From: Akkermansiaceae bacterium UBA5689
GTDB taxonomy: Bacteria > Verrucomicrobiota > Verrucomicrobiia > Verrucomicrobiales > Akkermansiaceae
Assembly: GCA_002420305.1 (NCBI GenBank)
Contig: DIHT01000133.1
Coordinates: 1 to 64,000, forward strand
DNA: 64,000 nucleotides
Reading direction: 5' to 3'
The notes below the pieces were generated by a model. It did not search any database, was not told the origin of the DNA, and saw only the letters and a list, made by a program, of their open reading frames with translations. Position numbers and translations under genes: made by a program. Below, in pieces: positions 45,410 to 54,479 of the stretch. The stretch's first letter is position 1; every line of letters begins with the position of its first letter.

Positions 45410-45994
45410 CTATTCCCGGTTAATTTCTACGGCAATCTTGGCAATGGCGGCCGGGTAAATCTTGTGTTCCTCGCCCTGAATCCTGGCGTGGAGAGAGCCC
45501 GGGGTATCATCGGGATGAACAGGGACTCTGGCTTGGGCGATAATGGGGCCGGTGTCCATTCCTGTATCGACATAATGGACGGTGCACCCGCTCTGACGAG
45601 CTCCCGCCTCTACAGCCTGGGCCCATGCGTCGAGGCCGGGAAAATCGGGGAGAAGAGAAGGGTGAATATTGATGATTCGCCCGGGAAAGGCATCGAGAAG
45701 AGGAGGCCGGAGGAGTCGCATGAACCCCGCGAGGCAAATCAATTCTACCCCAGCCTGTTTGAGAATGTCCGCGGTTTCTCTCTGCGCGTCCTCCGGAAAC
45801 TTGGAGTGGAGGCCCCTGCAGTCGATCAGCCCCGTGGGTAATCCTGCCTGTGCCGCTCTCTTGAGAATATAGGCATGCGGAATATCGCTGAGGACCATGA
45901 CGATTTCAGCTTCCAACTTACCATCTTGGATAGCATCGAGGATGGCTTGCATATTGGAGCCAAAGCCGGAGCCCAGAATACCGAGACGAATCAC
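45410..45994 (-). CDS. purN: Phosphoribosylglycinamide formyltransferase
   Basis: Third step of purine synthesis: transfers formyl from 10-formyltetrahydrofolate to GAR. It has 194 residues. GSGFGSN near the start, catalytic Asn109 and His111 (INIHPSLLP) and Asp147 (GMDTGP) are all present. The start is GTG 45994. It lies upstream of the MoxR operon on the same strand, with 132 bases between; nothing else in that gap is clear. No other pur gene is in the window. Confidence 0.95.
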   Translation of the reverse strand: MIRLGILGSGFGSNMQAILDAIQDGKLEAEIVMVLSDIPHAYILKRAAQAGLPTGLIDCRGLHSKFPEDAQRETADILKQAGVELICLAGFMRLLRPPLLDAFPGRIINIHPSLLPDFPGLDAWAQAVEAGARQSGCTVHYVDTGMDTGPIIAQARVPVHPDDTPGSLHARIQGEEHKIYPAAIAKIAVEINRE

Positions 45995-46174
45995 CCCGGA
46001 AGGCTAGGAGCGGATGCTCCGTGAGACAAGCGCAGGTAGTCAATCCAGTGTTCAGGGGGCCCATTTTATCAGGCTTGAGGGTTGGGCGGTGCTCTCCTTT
46101 CACTTGCTCAGATTAAAGAAGGGCGGCATAGTGCGGAGGCTTTGAGTATGGCAAAATCCATGGTCATGGACCTC

Positions 46175-46191
46175 GGCGGCTTGTTGCCGCC
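46175..46191. other. Perfect hairpin in the gap between purN and the M29 gene
   Basis: GGCGGC, loop TTGTT, GCCGCC. The 332-base gap 45995-46326 holds no gene I can support. Two overlapping short frames (66 residues plus, 64 minus with a GTG start) look unlike any known family. Other short stems (CTGG/CCAG, AGCAAC/GTTGCT) are present, so a leader or small RNA is possible. Confidence 0.25.
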
Positions 46192-46326
46192 ATGCTTCAT
46201 GGAGACGGCACCCGACCTGGTAGGATTTTCCAGCACCTTCAGGGTTCTGTCGCCCGAAGAGGTCTTGAGCAACAGTTGCTGACTTTGTTGGCACTAAAAT
46301 GATAATTTCCCCAAGCTCCCGGAAGT

Positions 46327-47427
46327 ATGCACGACCCCCGTATTGATCAGCTCGCAGGGCAACTAGTTCGCCACTCCACTAACCTCAAGAGGGGCGAAAA
46401 AGTTCTCATTGACCTTTATGATGTCCCGGAAGAAGTGGGGATCGCCTTAGTCCGCGAGGCGCGCCGGCGTGGCGCAGTTCCGTTCGTGGCGATGAATTCT
46501 ATGCGGGTTGCACGGGAGCTCTTGGTGGGCGCCACGGATGAACAGTATCGGCTGACGGCCAAGCACCGGATGGCCGAAATGCGGGATATGAATGCTTATA
46601 TTGCTGTGCGAGGGAGCCACAATATCGCGGAATTGAGTGATGTGCCTCCAGGGCGAATGGATCTGGCTCAGGGGCATACTCGCAGGGTCCTGCGTCACCG
46701 GGTGGAAAAAACAAAGTGGTGCGTATTGCGCTGGCCCCATGCGGCAATGGCCCAGCAGGCCGGAATGAGCACGGAAGCCTTCGAGGATTTTTACTTTCGG
46801 GTTTGCCTTCTGAACTACAAGGCCATGAAGCCTGCGATGAACGCCCTGGGCCGTCTGATGACAAAAACCGAGCGCGTTCATATCAAGGGCCCGGGGACCG
46901 ATCTGGAATTTTCGATCAAGGATATTCCCGCGATTCCCTGTGGCGGTGAATGCAACATTCCTGATGGGGAGTGTTTTACCGCTCCGGTCAAGAACTCGGT
47001 CAATGGGGTCATTACGCACAATGCCGCGACGATTTATAATGGGATCCCATTTGATGGTATCAGGTTGGAATTTGAGAACGGCAAGATCGTAAACGCAGAG
47101 GCAGAAGGCAAAAACCGGGAGATTAACAAGATACTCGATGCAGATGAAGGCGCGCGCTATATCGGGGAATTTGCCTTGGGGTTTAATCCGGAAATCCGTG
47201 AGCCCATGCGTGATATACTGTTTGATGAAAAAATTGCCGGGTCCTTCCATTTCACCCCCGGGCAGGCCTATGACGAGGCCAGCAATGGCAACAAGTCAAA
47301 GGTGCACTGGGACATGGTGAGTATCCAGCGCAGCGATCATGGAGGTGGCGAGATCTGGTTTGATGGTAAGCTGGTCCGAAAAGATGGAAAGTTTCTGCCG
47401 AAGTCCCTCCATGGTCTAAACTGGTAG
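46327..47427 (+). CDS. M29-family aminopeptidase
   Basis: A 366-residue metallo-aminopeptidase of the AmpS/M29 type, two metal ions per site, likely cytoplasmic. The family landmarks are VLIDLYDVPEE at the N-terminus, the central VHIKGPGTDLEF, IPCGGECNIPDGECFTAP with the metal-binding Glu residues, and IGEFALGFNPE followed by HFTPGQAY near the C-terminus. It removes N-terminal residues from peptides in general turnover. A GGAAGT-type start context precedes the ATG. Confidence 0.92.
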   Translation: MHDPRIDQLAGQLVRHSTNLKRGEKVLIDLYDVPEEVGIALVREARRRGAVPFVAMNSMRVARELLVGATDEQYRLTAKHRMAEMRDMNAYIAVRGSHNIAELSDVPPGRMDLAQGHTRRVLRHRVEKTKWCVLRWPHAAMAQQAGMSTEAFEDFYFRVCLLNYKAMKPAMNALGRLMTKTERVHIKGPGTDLEFSIKDIPAIPCGGECNIPDGECFTAPVKNSVNGVITHNAATIYNGIPFDGIRLEFENGKIVNAEAEGKNREINKILDADEGARYIGEFALGFNPEIREPMRDILFDEKIAGSFHFTPGQAYDEASNGNKSKVHWDMVSIQRSDHGGGEIWFDGKLVRKDGKFLPKSLHGLNW

Positions 47428-47527
47428 GAGTTGGATCTTGGGGGGAACGAGCGGTCAGCTGGATAGGGGAAGAAGGCCCGTCGAATCGCCTTGGAAATAG
47501 TAAGGAAACCTGAAACGTTCAGGTCTG

Positions 47528-48961
47528 ATGCTTCGACCGGTAGTTGTATGGGCGCTCCTTGTCTGCAGTTCATTGGCCCAGAGCTACGTCGGAAGCAGGG
47601 AGAAAGCGCCGGCTCCCGACCGAGAATTTCGGGCGGCGTGGATCGCCTGCGTCTACAACATTGACTGGCCTTCGAGAAAGGGACTGAGCGCCCAGCGGCA
47701 GCAGGCCGAGCTGACCCGGATTCTCGACCGGATGGCGTCATTGCGGATGAACGCAGTGATTTTCCAGGTGCGCCCCCAAGCGGATGCCCTATATCGATCG
47801 CGGATTGAGCCTTGGTCCCCGTGGCTCACAGGCACTATGGGAAGAGATCCGGGCTACGATCCGCTCGCTTACTGTATTAAGCAGGCCCACGCTCGCAATA
47901 TCGAGGTTCATGCATGGTTTAATCCATTTCGGGCAACGCCTCACAGGGACCATCAGGTTTCTCCAGATCACGTTTCGCGGACCCACCCCTCAATTATACG
48001 CGACTTCAAGCTCCACCGGTGGATGGACCCGGCGAGCAGCTTTACGAGGCGCCGGGCCTTGGACGTCATAGCCGATGTAGTGAGGCGTTACGACGTAGAC
48101 GGAATCCATATTGACGATTATTTCTACCCTTATCCCGATCTTGTCAAAGGACGGCCAACCCCTGACTTTCCAGATGGCAAGACCCCTTCGCAGCGGCGGG
48201 TTTATGTGGACTCCTTCGTGCGGGGCATGTATTCGAAGGTGAAGGGGATCAAGCCATGGGTGCGCGTTGGGATCAGCCCTTTTGGAATCTGGAAGCCAGG
48301 AGTCCCCCAGGGAACTATGGCTCATATTAACGCCTATGAACATCTGGCTGCAGACTCCCGGAAGTGGCTGGCTTCAGGGTGGTGTGATTACCTTTCTCCC
48401 CAGCTCTACTGGCGGATCAAAGGGCCTCAGAGTTTTCCTGTGCTCCTTGAATGGTGGCGAGCTCAGGGCGTCCGTCCGGTGTGGCCCGGACTAGCGACAG
48501 CACGTATCAAGTCCACCGAGGATCCAGGTCGGCCTGCCAGCGAAATGGTGAACCAGTTACGGCTCTCTCGTAGTGTAGGCCGAAATTACGCTGGGCATGT
48601 TCATTGGAGCGCGAAGTCCATTATGGAAAATCGAGGGGGAATTACCACGGCATTAAGCAAGAGTATCTACACTCACCCTGCCCTCGTGCCACCCATGCCG
48701 TGGCTAAGCAAGACGAGGCCTCAGGCGCCGCGGGTGCGTGCGAGCACGAGTAAAGGATTGACCCTTCTGCAATGGTCCAAGGTTTCGTCTGCCACTAAGT
48801 ATGTTGTCCAAGCCCGTTACGGCTCCAGTTGGAACACTTACGCCGTGACACATGGGTCCCGTCTGAATGTGAGCCTTAGGGGCTCTCCAGATGCTATTGC
48901 GGTTAGCAGTGTAGATCGCTACGGGATCGCTTCGGATGCGAACGTCGTGGGGCGGCGATAG
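47528..48961 (+). CDS. Secreted glycosyl hydrolase family 10-like (DUF187)
   Basis: An exported 477-residue protein. The signal peptide is residues 1-17 (ending CSSLAQ region). A TIM-barrel like DUF187/GHL10 occupies about 36-380, with FRAAWIACVYNIDWPS, FQVRPQADALY and the DGIHIDDYFYPY strand as hallmarks. A C-terminal Fn3-like domain follows (about 400-475). Relatives such as YngK are tied to peptidoglycan or cell-surface glycan metabolism, but enzymatic activity is poorly characterised. It follows the M29 gene by 100 bases; I see no clear terminator. Confidence 0.85.
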   Translation: MLRPVVVWALLVCSSLAQSYVGSREKAPAPDREFRAAWIACVYNIDWPSRKGLSAQRQQAELTRILDRMASLRMNAVIFQVRPQADALYRSRIEPWSPWLTGTMGRDPGYDPLAYCIKQAHARNIEVHAWFNPFRATPHRDHQVSPDHVSRTHPSIIRDFKLHRWMDPASSFTRRRALDVIADVVRRYDVDGIHIDDYFYPYPDLVKGRPTPDFPDGKTPSQRRVYVDSFVRGMYSKVKGIKPWVRVGISPFGIWKPGVPQGTMAHINAYEHLAADSRKWLASGWCDYLSPQLYWRIKGPQSFPVLLEWWRAQGVRPVWPGLATARIKSTEDPGRPASEMVNQLRLSRSVGRNYAGHVHWSAKSIMENRGGITTALSKSIYTHPALVPPMPWLSKTRPQAPRVRASTSKGLTLLQWSKVSSATKYVVQARYGSSWNTYAVTHGSRLNVSLRGSPDAIAVSSVDRYGIASDANVVGRR

Positions 48962-49083
48962 AGAATGAGAGGATGCATGGCTACCGGGGATTGGCCCTTC
49001 CTCTATCCGCGGCGGGGAAAATAGATTGCCTAAAGCTGATATTTAAGAGAAATTAAAACGTTCGCTCAACAAAGCTCCTTCTA

Positions 49084-49290
49084 ATGAACCTCCGCTTCTT
49101 CGTCACCTCAGTAGGAGCCCTGATTCTGGCATGGTTGGCACTAACCTTTTTCCGGGAAGTGCCAATGGAAAGCTACCTTCGCCCCTCTCCTTCAAGTGCG
49201 ATCTCCACCGAGGAAGAATCGCAGGAGAGTATCATCGGAGAGAAGGACCCTGATCAAGTGGCCGCACACGGGGATGTTGCAGGCAAATAA
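49084..49290 (+). CDS. Small single-pass membrane protein, unknown
   Basis: A 68-residue protein with one membrane segment (about 5-24) and a polar Ser/Glu-rich tail. No family is recognised. It stands alone, 122 bases after the DUF187 gene and 196 bases before the next gene; neither gap shows structure I can support. The short ORF could be chance, but the signal-anchor and tail pattern are coherent. Confidence 0.45.
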   Translation: MNLRFFVTSVGALILAWLALTFFREVPMESYLRPSPSSAISTEEESQESIIGEKDPDQVAAHGDVAGK

Positions 49291-49486
49291 AGAGTGATGG
49301 GAGAGCTGTTAGCGGGGGGCATTGACTGGGGCTCCAAGGGAATGGCCCGGGAGACCGCCAGATCCTAGGCCCCCTGTCCGGATATAGTTTTTGGAAGGGG
49401 CCATCTTCTTCCTTGTTTCCTACGGGATGCCGCAGGCAAGATCGCTTCCCGGCAGGTAATCACTCAGTCCCTGCTGCCCCTGGACG

Positions 49487-50998
49487 ATGGCTGTAACCCT
49501 TAAATGTGCTGCTTGTGGCGCCGAAGTCGTTTTTGAGGAGCTCAACTCAAAAGCAGAAAAAACGTGCCCCGGGTGCCAGGTGAAAGTTCGCTACCGCGAA
49601 TGCGATGAGCAAATGGCAATTCCTGTCAGTATGGCTCTCCCGGAAGAATTTGCCCCCATCGACTTGAGTTCGGTCGCAGACAAATCGGCCCTCCTGGTGG
49701 AGCGCTACAAGAAACCCGACGCCGAATCCTCCGAAAGCGAAACGACGGATGTCACTCTTGCCAGAGCACTGAAGGCTCTTGCTGAGAGCGTGGGAGTTTT
49801 GGATGAAAGGCTAAATCGGCATGAGGGGAAGGCGCCGCTACCGCCTGAAGAAGAGGGCACAGATCATAAAAAGAAATGGGAGGAATCCGTTGAGGTTTCA
49901 ACTGACGAGGAAAGTGTAGACGGGGAAGCGAGGAGTAACCGGGAGAGCATCTCGGGAGTTATCCATCTGGACCCTCAAGAAGCGGAAGGGAGCAAAGAAC
50001 CTACCAAGGCGAACCCAGTTGAAGCCCGGGTATTGGTCCGGCGCGAAGCGGCTCAAATAGCACATAACTTTCAGCGGGAAAGAAACGGGCAGAAGGATTG
50101 GACAGAGGAGGCAAGCTCTTTGCGCCATGGTACTGGGGGTTCGGGGCTCATTCGGAGCTTTCCAAAAACCACTGTTCTTGTCGCCGTGACCGGGGTCGCC
50201 CTGCTGAGTATGGTTGTGATTCTATGGACTGGGACCTTTCTTGCTCGCGGAGAGAAAGTGGGAGAAGAGCTAACGCTCGTAAGTCCCCAGACGACAGGCC
50301 TGAGTCAGCTGATGGAAGATGACCCGGAAGCCGCGATGGCCGAGACTGTTGCCCGGGGTTACCTGAATGCGACCAGCGCGCAAGCAGCTCTGCCATTCGT
50401 GTGGCAATCAGAAATCATCCGCAATAAGTTTGAGCGCTATTTTAAACCTCTCGCACAGCCTGACGCTTACGAACTTACTCTTCAGGATCGCGCAACTGGA
50501 AAGGGTGGCAAGCCACAGTTTCTCTATAGAATTGACTCTCCGGGCGAGAAGGAGAGAAGGCTTTTACTGCTACCTGAGGGATCCATGCCAAAAGTCTTCT
50601 GGGAATTTTTTGCGGAAGTGGGAGACATGCCGTGGTTAGACTTTCTTGCCAGTCAGCCAGAGGCTCCCGTTGAGATGCGGGTTTGGCTCCATCCGACGGA
50701 CCTTTACGTCAGTGGATACGATAACGAGAAGTGGCAAAGCTATATCCTCCATGACCGTGCGGAGCAGCACAGGATTCTAGCGTATGCGCCGAGAGATCTT
50801 GGTGATGACTGGAAGATCTCGGATGCGTTGCGGAACCGGCCTGTCACCTTCAAACGCCACGAGGCGGTGATGGCTCTTCTACTCCTGCGGCACAAAATGG
50901 AAGCTGATACGCAGGGGTTCTCAGGCGCGATAGTGGAAATCGAGGACGTTGTTTCAACGTCCTGGCTCCCGGATCGCTTCCGGGCTGGCAAGAATTGA
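49487..50998 (+). CDS. Zinc-ribbon membrane protein of unknown function
   Basis: A 503-residue protein whose N-terminus is a zinc ribbon (Cys7, Cys10, Cys27, Cys30), then a long Glu/Ser-rich, likely disordered region (about 60-215), one membrane helix at about 228-252, and a C-terminal globular region of about 240 residues with no recognised family. The layout suggests a cytoplasmic sensor or adaptor ribbon, with the C-terminal part in the periplasm. It ends 15 bases before the convergent oligopeptidase gene. I do not recognise a function; relatives probably occur in Verrucomicrobiota only. Confidence 0.7.
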   Translation: MAVTLKCAACGAEVVFEELNSKAEKTCPGCQVKVRYRECDEQMAIPVSMALPEEFAPIDLSSVADKSALLVERYKKPDAESSESETTDVTLARALKALAESVGVLDERLNRHEGKAPLPPEEEGTDHKKKWEESVEVSTDEESVDGEARSNRESISGVIHLDPQEAEGSKEPTKANPVEARVLVRREAAQIAHNFQRERNGQKDWTEEASSLRHGTGGSGLIRSFPKTTVLVAVTGVALLSMVVILWTGTFLARGEKVGEELTLVSPQTTGLSQLMEDDPEAAMAETVARGYLNATSAQAALPFVWQSEIIRNKFERYFKPLAQPDAYELTLQDRATGKGGKPQFLYRIDSPGEKERRLLLLPEGSMPKVFWEFFAEVGDMPWLDFLASQPEAPVEMRVWLHPTDLYVSGYDNEKWQSYILHDRAEQHRILAYAPRDLGDDWKISDALRNRPVTFKRHEAVMALLLLRHKMEADTQGFSGAIVEIEDVVSTSWLPDRFRAGKN

Positions 50999-51013
50999 CG
51001 GACGGCCTGAGCT

Positions 51014-53113
51014 TTAAACCAATCCGTTGCGCTCAAGTAGTGGTTGCAATTCCGGGTCCCGGCCCATGAAGTCACGGTAGAGTTCGTCCACGGGGCGTGA
51101 GTTGCCCTTACTCAGGATATGATCTCGGAACGCACGCCCCGTGTCAGGGTTCAGCACGCCCTCGGCTCTGAAGCGAGTGAATGCGTCGGCGTCGAGAACC
51201 TCTGACCATTTATAAGAGTAGTAGCCTGCGGCGTATCCTCCAGGGCTGTCGAACAGGTGGTTAAACTGGCGAGCAATGGTTGGAGTAGGCGAGGCCAGAA
51301 CGGACTTATAGTTCTCCAGTATTTCTTGGTCCACCTCATCGAGGTCTCGATCGAGATACGCGGCGGGCTGAGTGTGAAGTTCGAGGTCAAGCTTCCCGAG
51401 TGCAAGCTGACGCATGGTGGCAGAAGCACTCAGATAGTTTCGGGCGGCGATCATTTTTTCAAACAGCTCTTCCGGAATAGGCTCGCCGGTTTCATGGTGT
51501 CGGGCAAAAAAGTTGAGAGAGTCCCGGTCCCAGCAGAAGTTCTCCATGATCTGGGAAGGTAGCTCGACCCAGTCGCGTGGCACATTCACCCCTGAAAGAC
51601 TTTTTACCGGGACATCGCTGAGGAGTTGGTGAAGAAGATGGCCAAATTCATGGAAAATTGTTTCAACTTCGCTGTGTGTGAGAAGAGCAGGTTGGTCGCC
51701 GATGGGCTTGGTTAGATTACCGGTGATCAGCCCAAGATGCGGCTTGCGCTCGCTGTCTCCGCTTCCGGGCAACCCTGTTTCGAGGTAATTCATCCATGCT
51801 CCGCTGCGCTTTGATTCCCGGGGGTGCCAGTCAGCGTAGAAAGAGCCAAGGAGCTCCCCTGACTCCGAATCATGCAGGTCGTAAAAGCTGACTTCGGGGT
51901 GCCATACTTCAACTTCTTCCCCGGAGTGAGAGGACCCTGATTCGACGAAGATCCCTTGGCGTGGTGTGATAGTTACTCCGAAGAGTCGGCTGGTCAGACC
52001 GAACAGGCCTTCCATTACGTTGTCGACCTGGAAGTAGGGGCGCAGGTCTTCGTCATCAAAGTCATACTGTTCCTTCCGCTGTTTCTCTGCCCAGTAGGAC
52101 ACTTCCCATGGCTCCAAGCGGTTGGCTTCTTCGCCGGTTTTGCGGGCTTTGTAGCTTTCGATCTGAAGGCATTCGTTACGGAACGCATCGACGATTCGCT
52201 CATGGAGGTCTTCAACAAATCCAAGTGCCCTGCTCCCGTTACCAACCATGCTCCGCTGTAAGTTGAGGTCGGCGAAATTTGCGAAGCCCAGCAACTCTGC
52301 TTTTTCTTGCCGGAGCCGGACGATTTCCCAGACGAGAGTTGAATTATCGAACTTGCCGCTGCGCCCAATGGAGCCTCTGCCCTCAAAGACCATTTTGCGG
52401 AGCTCCTCGCTGTCTGCATATTGCAGGACTGGATAGAAGGACGGAAATTGCATATTGAAACGCCAGCAGGGAGCCTCTGGCGAACCGAGCCCCTTGGCTT
52501 CTGCATCTGCACGGGCAGAGGCCCGGCTGCTCTCCGGAAGCCCTGCTAGCAGGGCCTCGTCTTTCACAACGAGTTCCCATTCTTTTACGGAGTCCAGGAC
52601 GTTTTCTCCGAACTTCTTGGTGGCCTTAGCCAACTCACTCTGCAACTGGGCCATGCGCGCTTTTTTATCCGGAGGCAAATCCGCTCCGGCGTCGCGGAAT
52701 TCCGCACAGGTTTCTTCCACGAAGCGCTCCGACACAGGATCAAGTTTCTTTACGGAATCGGACTCCGAAAACGACTTCAAGCTTGCCCACAATTTAGCGT
52801 TGAGGGGAATGGAGGCGTGAAAGGCCGTGACCTTGGGAAGCATCTTGTTCAGCGCGCTTCGCTGGGTGTCGTTGTCTCGGACAGACGAGAGATGGTTGAG
52901 CCTGCCCCAGCCACGGGAGAGAGATTCGGTGGCAGCTTCGAGAGCGGCAAATGTATTGTCATAGGTCAGCTGCTCGTGCGGAACGGAGCAGATTTCATCG
53001 ATGCGCTGCTGGGCCTCAAGGATACCCGCTTCTATGTCGACCTCTACCTTTTCAGGGATCAGTTGAGACCAGGGAATGTGGAAGTTCTCAGCGAGGAAGG
53101 GATGATCGGCCAT
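51014..53113 (-). CDS. prlC: M3-family oligopeptidase A
   Basis: Cytoplasmic zinc oligopeptidase (OpdA/PrlC type), 699 residues from ATG 53113 (MADHPFLAENFHIPW); an in-frame start at 53149 adds 12 odd residues. The zinc site HEFGH is intact and a downstream Glu helix reads ENFCWDRDSL. The N-terminal all-helical domain is complete. It degrades signal peptides and small peptides. A terminator hairpin at 53231-53260 separates it from the glycosylase gene upstream. Confidence 0.93.
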   Translation of the reverse strand: MADHPFLAENFHIPWSQLIPEKVEVDIEAGILEAQQRIDEICSVPHEQLTYDNTFAALEAATESLSRGWGRLNHLSSVRDNDTQRSALNKMLPKVTAFHASIPLNAKLWASLKSFSESDSVKKLDPVSERFVEETCAEFRDAGADLPPDKKARMAQLQSELAKATKKFGENVLDSVKEWELVVKDEALLAGLPESSRASARADAEAKGLGSPEAPCWRFNMQFPSFYPVLQYADSEELRKMVFEGRGSIGRSGKFDNSTLVWEIVRLRQEKAELLGFANFADLNLQRSMVGNGSRALGFVEDLHERIVDAFRNECLQIESYKARKTGEEANRLEPWEVSYWAEKQRKEQYDFDDEDLRPYFQVDNVMEGLFGLTSRLFGVTITPRQGIFVESGSSHSGEEVEVWHPEVSFYDLHDSESGELLGSFYADWHPRESKRSGAWMNYLETGLPGSGDSERKPHLGLITGNLTKPIGDQPALLTHSEVETIFHEFGHLLHQLLSDVPVKSLSGVNVPRDWVELPSQIMENFCWDRDSLNFFARHHETGEPIPEELFEKMIAARNYLSASATMRQLALGKLDLELHTQPAAYLDRDLDEVDQEILENYKSVLASPTPTIARQFNHLFDSPGGYAAGYYSYKWSEVLDADAFTRFRAEGVLNPDTGRAFRDHILSKGNSRPVDELYRDFMGRDPELQPLLERNGLV

Positions 53114-53230
53114 GAGCAGTAGCTTGGAATTCAAAGAGCCGAATGTCAAAGAACAGCACCGGAGAGAATAGGCTTAATGGATTTCCCATAGAACCAAGGA
53201 AGTCATCAGTCATCCCGAGGTGCGCAAAAA

Positions 53231-53260
53231 AGCCCCGCCGGAGACCAATCCGGCGGGGCT
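53231..53260 (-). terminator. Rho-independent terminator after the uracil-DNA glycosylase gene
   Basis: A perfect 12-bp stem (AGCCCCGCCGGA with TCCGGCGGGGCT) and a 6-base loop, followed on the minus strand by TTTTTT. It ends the minus-strand transcript of the glycosylase gene (53402-54262) about 140 bases downstream and isolates prlC. The right flank has no T-run, so it is one-directional. Confidence 0.88.
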
Positions 53261-53401
53261 AGACCGTTTCTATAGACTGCAAAGAAGAGTAGAAAGGGTA
53301 TGGGGCCGTCACAGGGTGCCGGTCACCTCAGACATGAAACGACGGATCAACGTTGATTCGTACAAGAAATTTCATTCTTGGGCCGAGAAACTTTCTGCGG
53401 C

Positions 53402-54262
53402 CTATTTTTCAGCGAAAAATGCGCGCTGCTTCTGAGATATCGGCATCTCAAGAAACTCCATAACGCTTAACATATCTTCCCACACTTTGCGTTTCTCCGT
53501 GACTGCCGAATCGTTGTGAAGGAGGTAGGACGGATGGTAGGTCACCCTCAATGGAATACCCTCAAACTCATGCCACTGCTCTCGCATGCGGCCGACGGGT
53601 TGGTTTTCATAGTTCAGGAGCCCTTCTGCCGCCGTTCCGCCGAGGGCGACAATGCACTTGGGTCGTACGATTTCGATTTCTGCCCTCACGAAGGGAAGGC
53701 AGGCGTGCATCTCCAGAGGAGTTGGTTTTCGATTGTTGGTGGTCTGGTTTTTCAGCGCGGGCCGAAATTTACAGATATTGGAAATGTAGACGCTCTCCCG
53801 GGAAAATCCCATCGCCATCAGGATCTGATCCAGTTTTTGCCCGGCTTTTCCAACAAAGGGCTGGCCTCGCCGTTCTTCCTCGTAGCCCGGGGCTTCTCCA
53901 ACCAGCATGAGCTCAGCCTCAGGGTTGCCCGTAGCGAAGACCATTGTGTCGCGTAGTGATGACAGTGAAAGGGCAGGTTCCCATGTTTCGGCCTGCTTCC
54001 TGAGGGAAGCGAGTTTCTCGATTGCGCTTCCGCCCTCTGCTTTCAGCTTCGGAGGGGGGACCTCAGTCTGTTGGCTGTTGCTGGAGTCAATATCCACTGC
54101 CTTAGGAACTGGAGGATGTCGGGGGCCAGCCTCATCCGAGCGCTTCCCTTTGCGGATTCTCTCGCGGAGGATCTCTTTAGCTTCTTCATCGAGGCGAATG
54201 TAACGTTCGCCACTGCGTGCAAGCTGCTGAAGATACTCGATGAGCGAGTGAACCGGGGACAC
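53402..54262 (-). CDS. Uracil-DNA glycosylase, family-4-like, lacking N-terminal Cys pair
   Basis: DNA repair enzyme that removes uracil, 287 residues from GTG 54262 (VSPVHSLIEYL read as Met); a TTG start at 54457 is in frame but its added residues look non-coding. The family-4 core is intact: GEAPGYEEERRGQPFVGKAG with the catalytic Glu/Asp region, ISNICKFRP, and HPSYLLHND. Classical family 4 enzymes hold a 4Fe-4S cluster using an N-terminal CxxC; here the matching stretch has no Cys, and only two Cys remain, in CKFRP and ACLPF. It may have lost the cluster. Its gene is divergent from the 3D-domain gene. Confidence 0.85.
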   Translation of the reverse strand: MSPVHSLIEYLQQLARSGERYIRLDEEAKEILRERIRKGKRSDEAGPRHPPVPKAVDIDSSNSQQTEVPPPKLKAEGGSAIEKLASLRKQAETWEPALSLSSLRDTMVFATGNPEAELMLVGEAPGYEEERRGQPFVGKAGQKLDQILMAMGFSRESVYISNICKFRPALKNQTTNNRKPTPLEMHACLPFVRAEIEIVRPKCIVALGGTAAEGLLNYENQPVGRMREQWHEFEGIPLRVTYHPSYLLHNDSAVTEKRKVWEDMLSVMEFLEMPISQKQRAFFAEK

Positions 54263-54479
54263 CGTCCCAAGGAAGCAGGAAGAGTCGCGGGGACCAAGCC
54301 CCAACTCAGGGCTCCCGGCGTTGCGGATGGCCAGTTCAAGTTCGGGCGTCGCCCGAGGTTCGTCCTGTGCGCGAATAGTTTTGTGAATAAAGTATTGTCG
54401 GAGTGGGCCCTTTAGACTAAAAAATGCGGCCGAGCACTTCCTTGGTCTTATTGACAATCAAGCCTCCCTGCCTGTCTTC

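Noticed and set aside
53220..53435. 71-residue plus-strand frame between the oligopeptidase and glycosylase genes
   Set aside because: It is built through the terminator hairpin and overlaps the glycosylase C-terminus; not protein-like.
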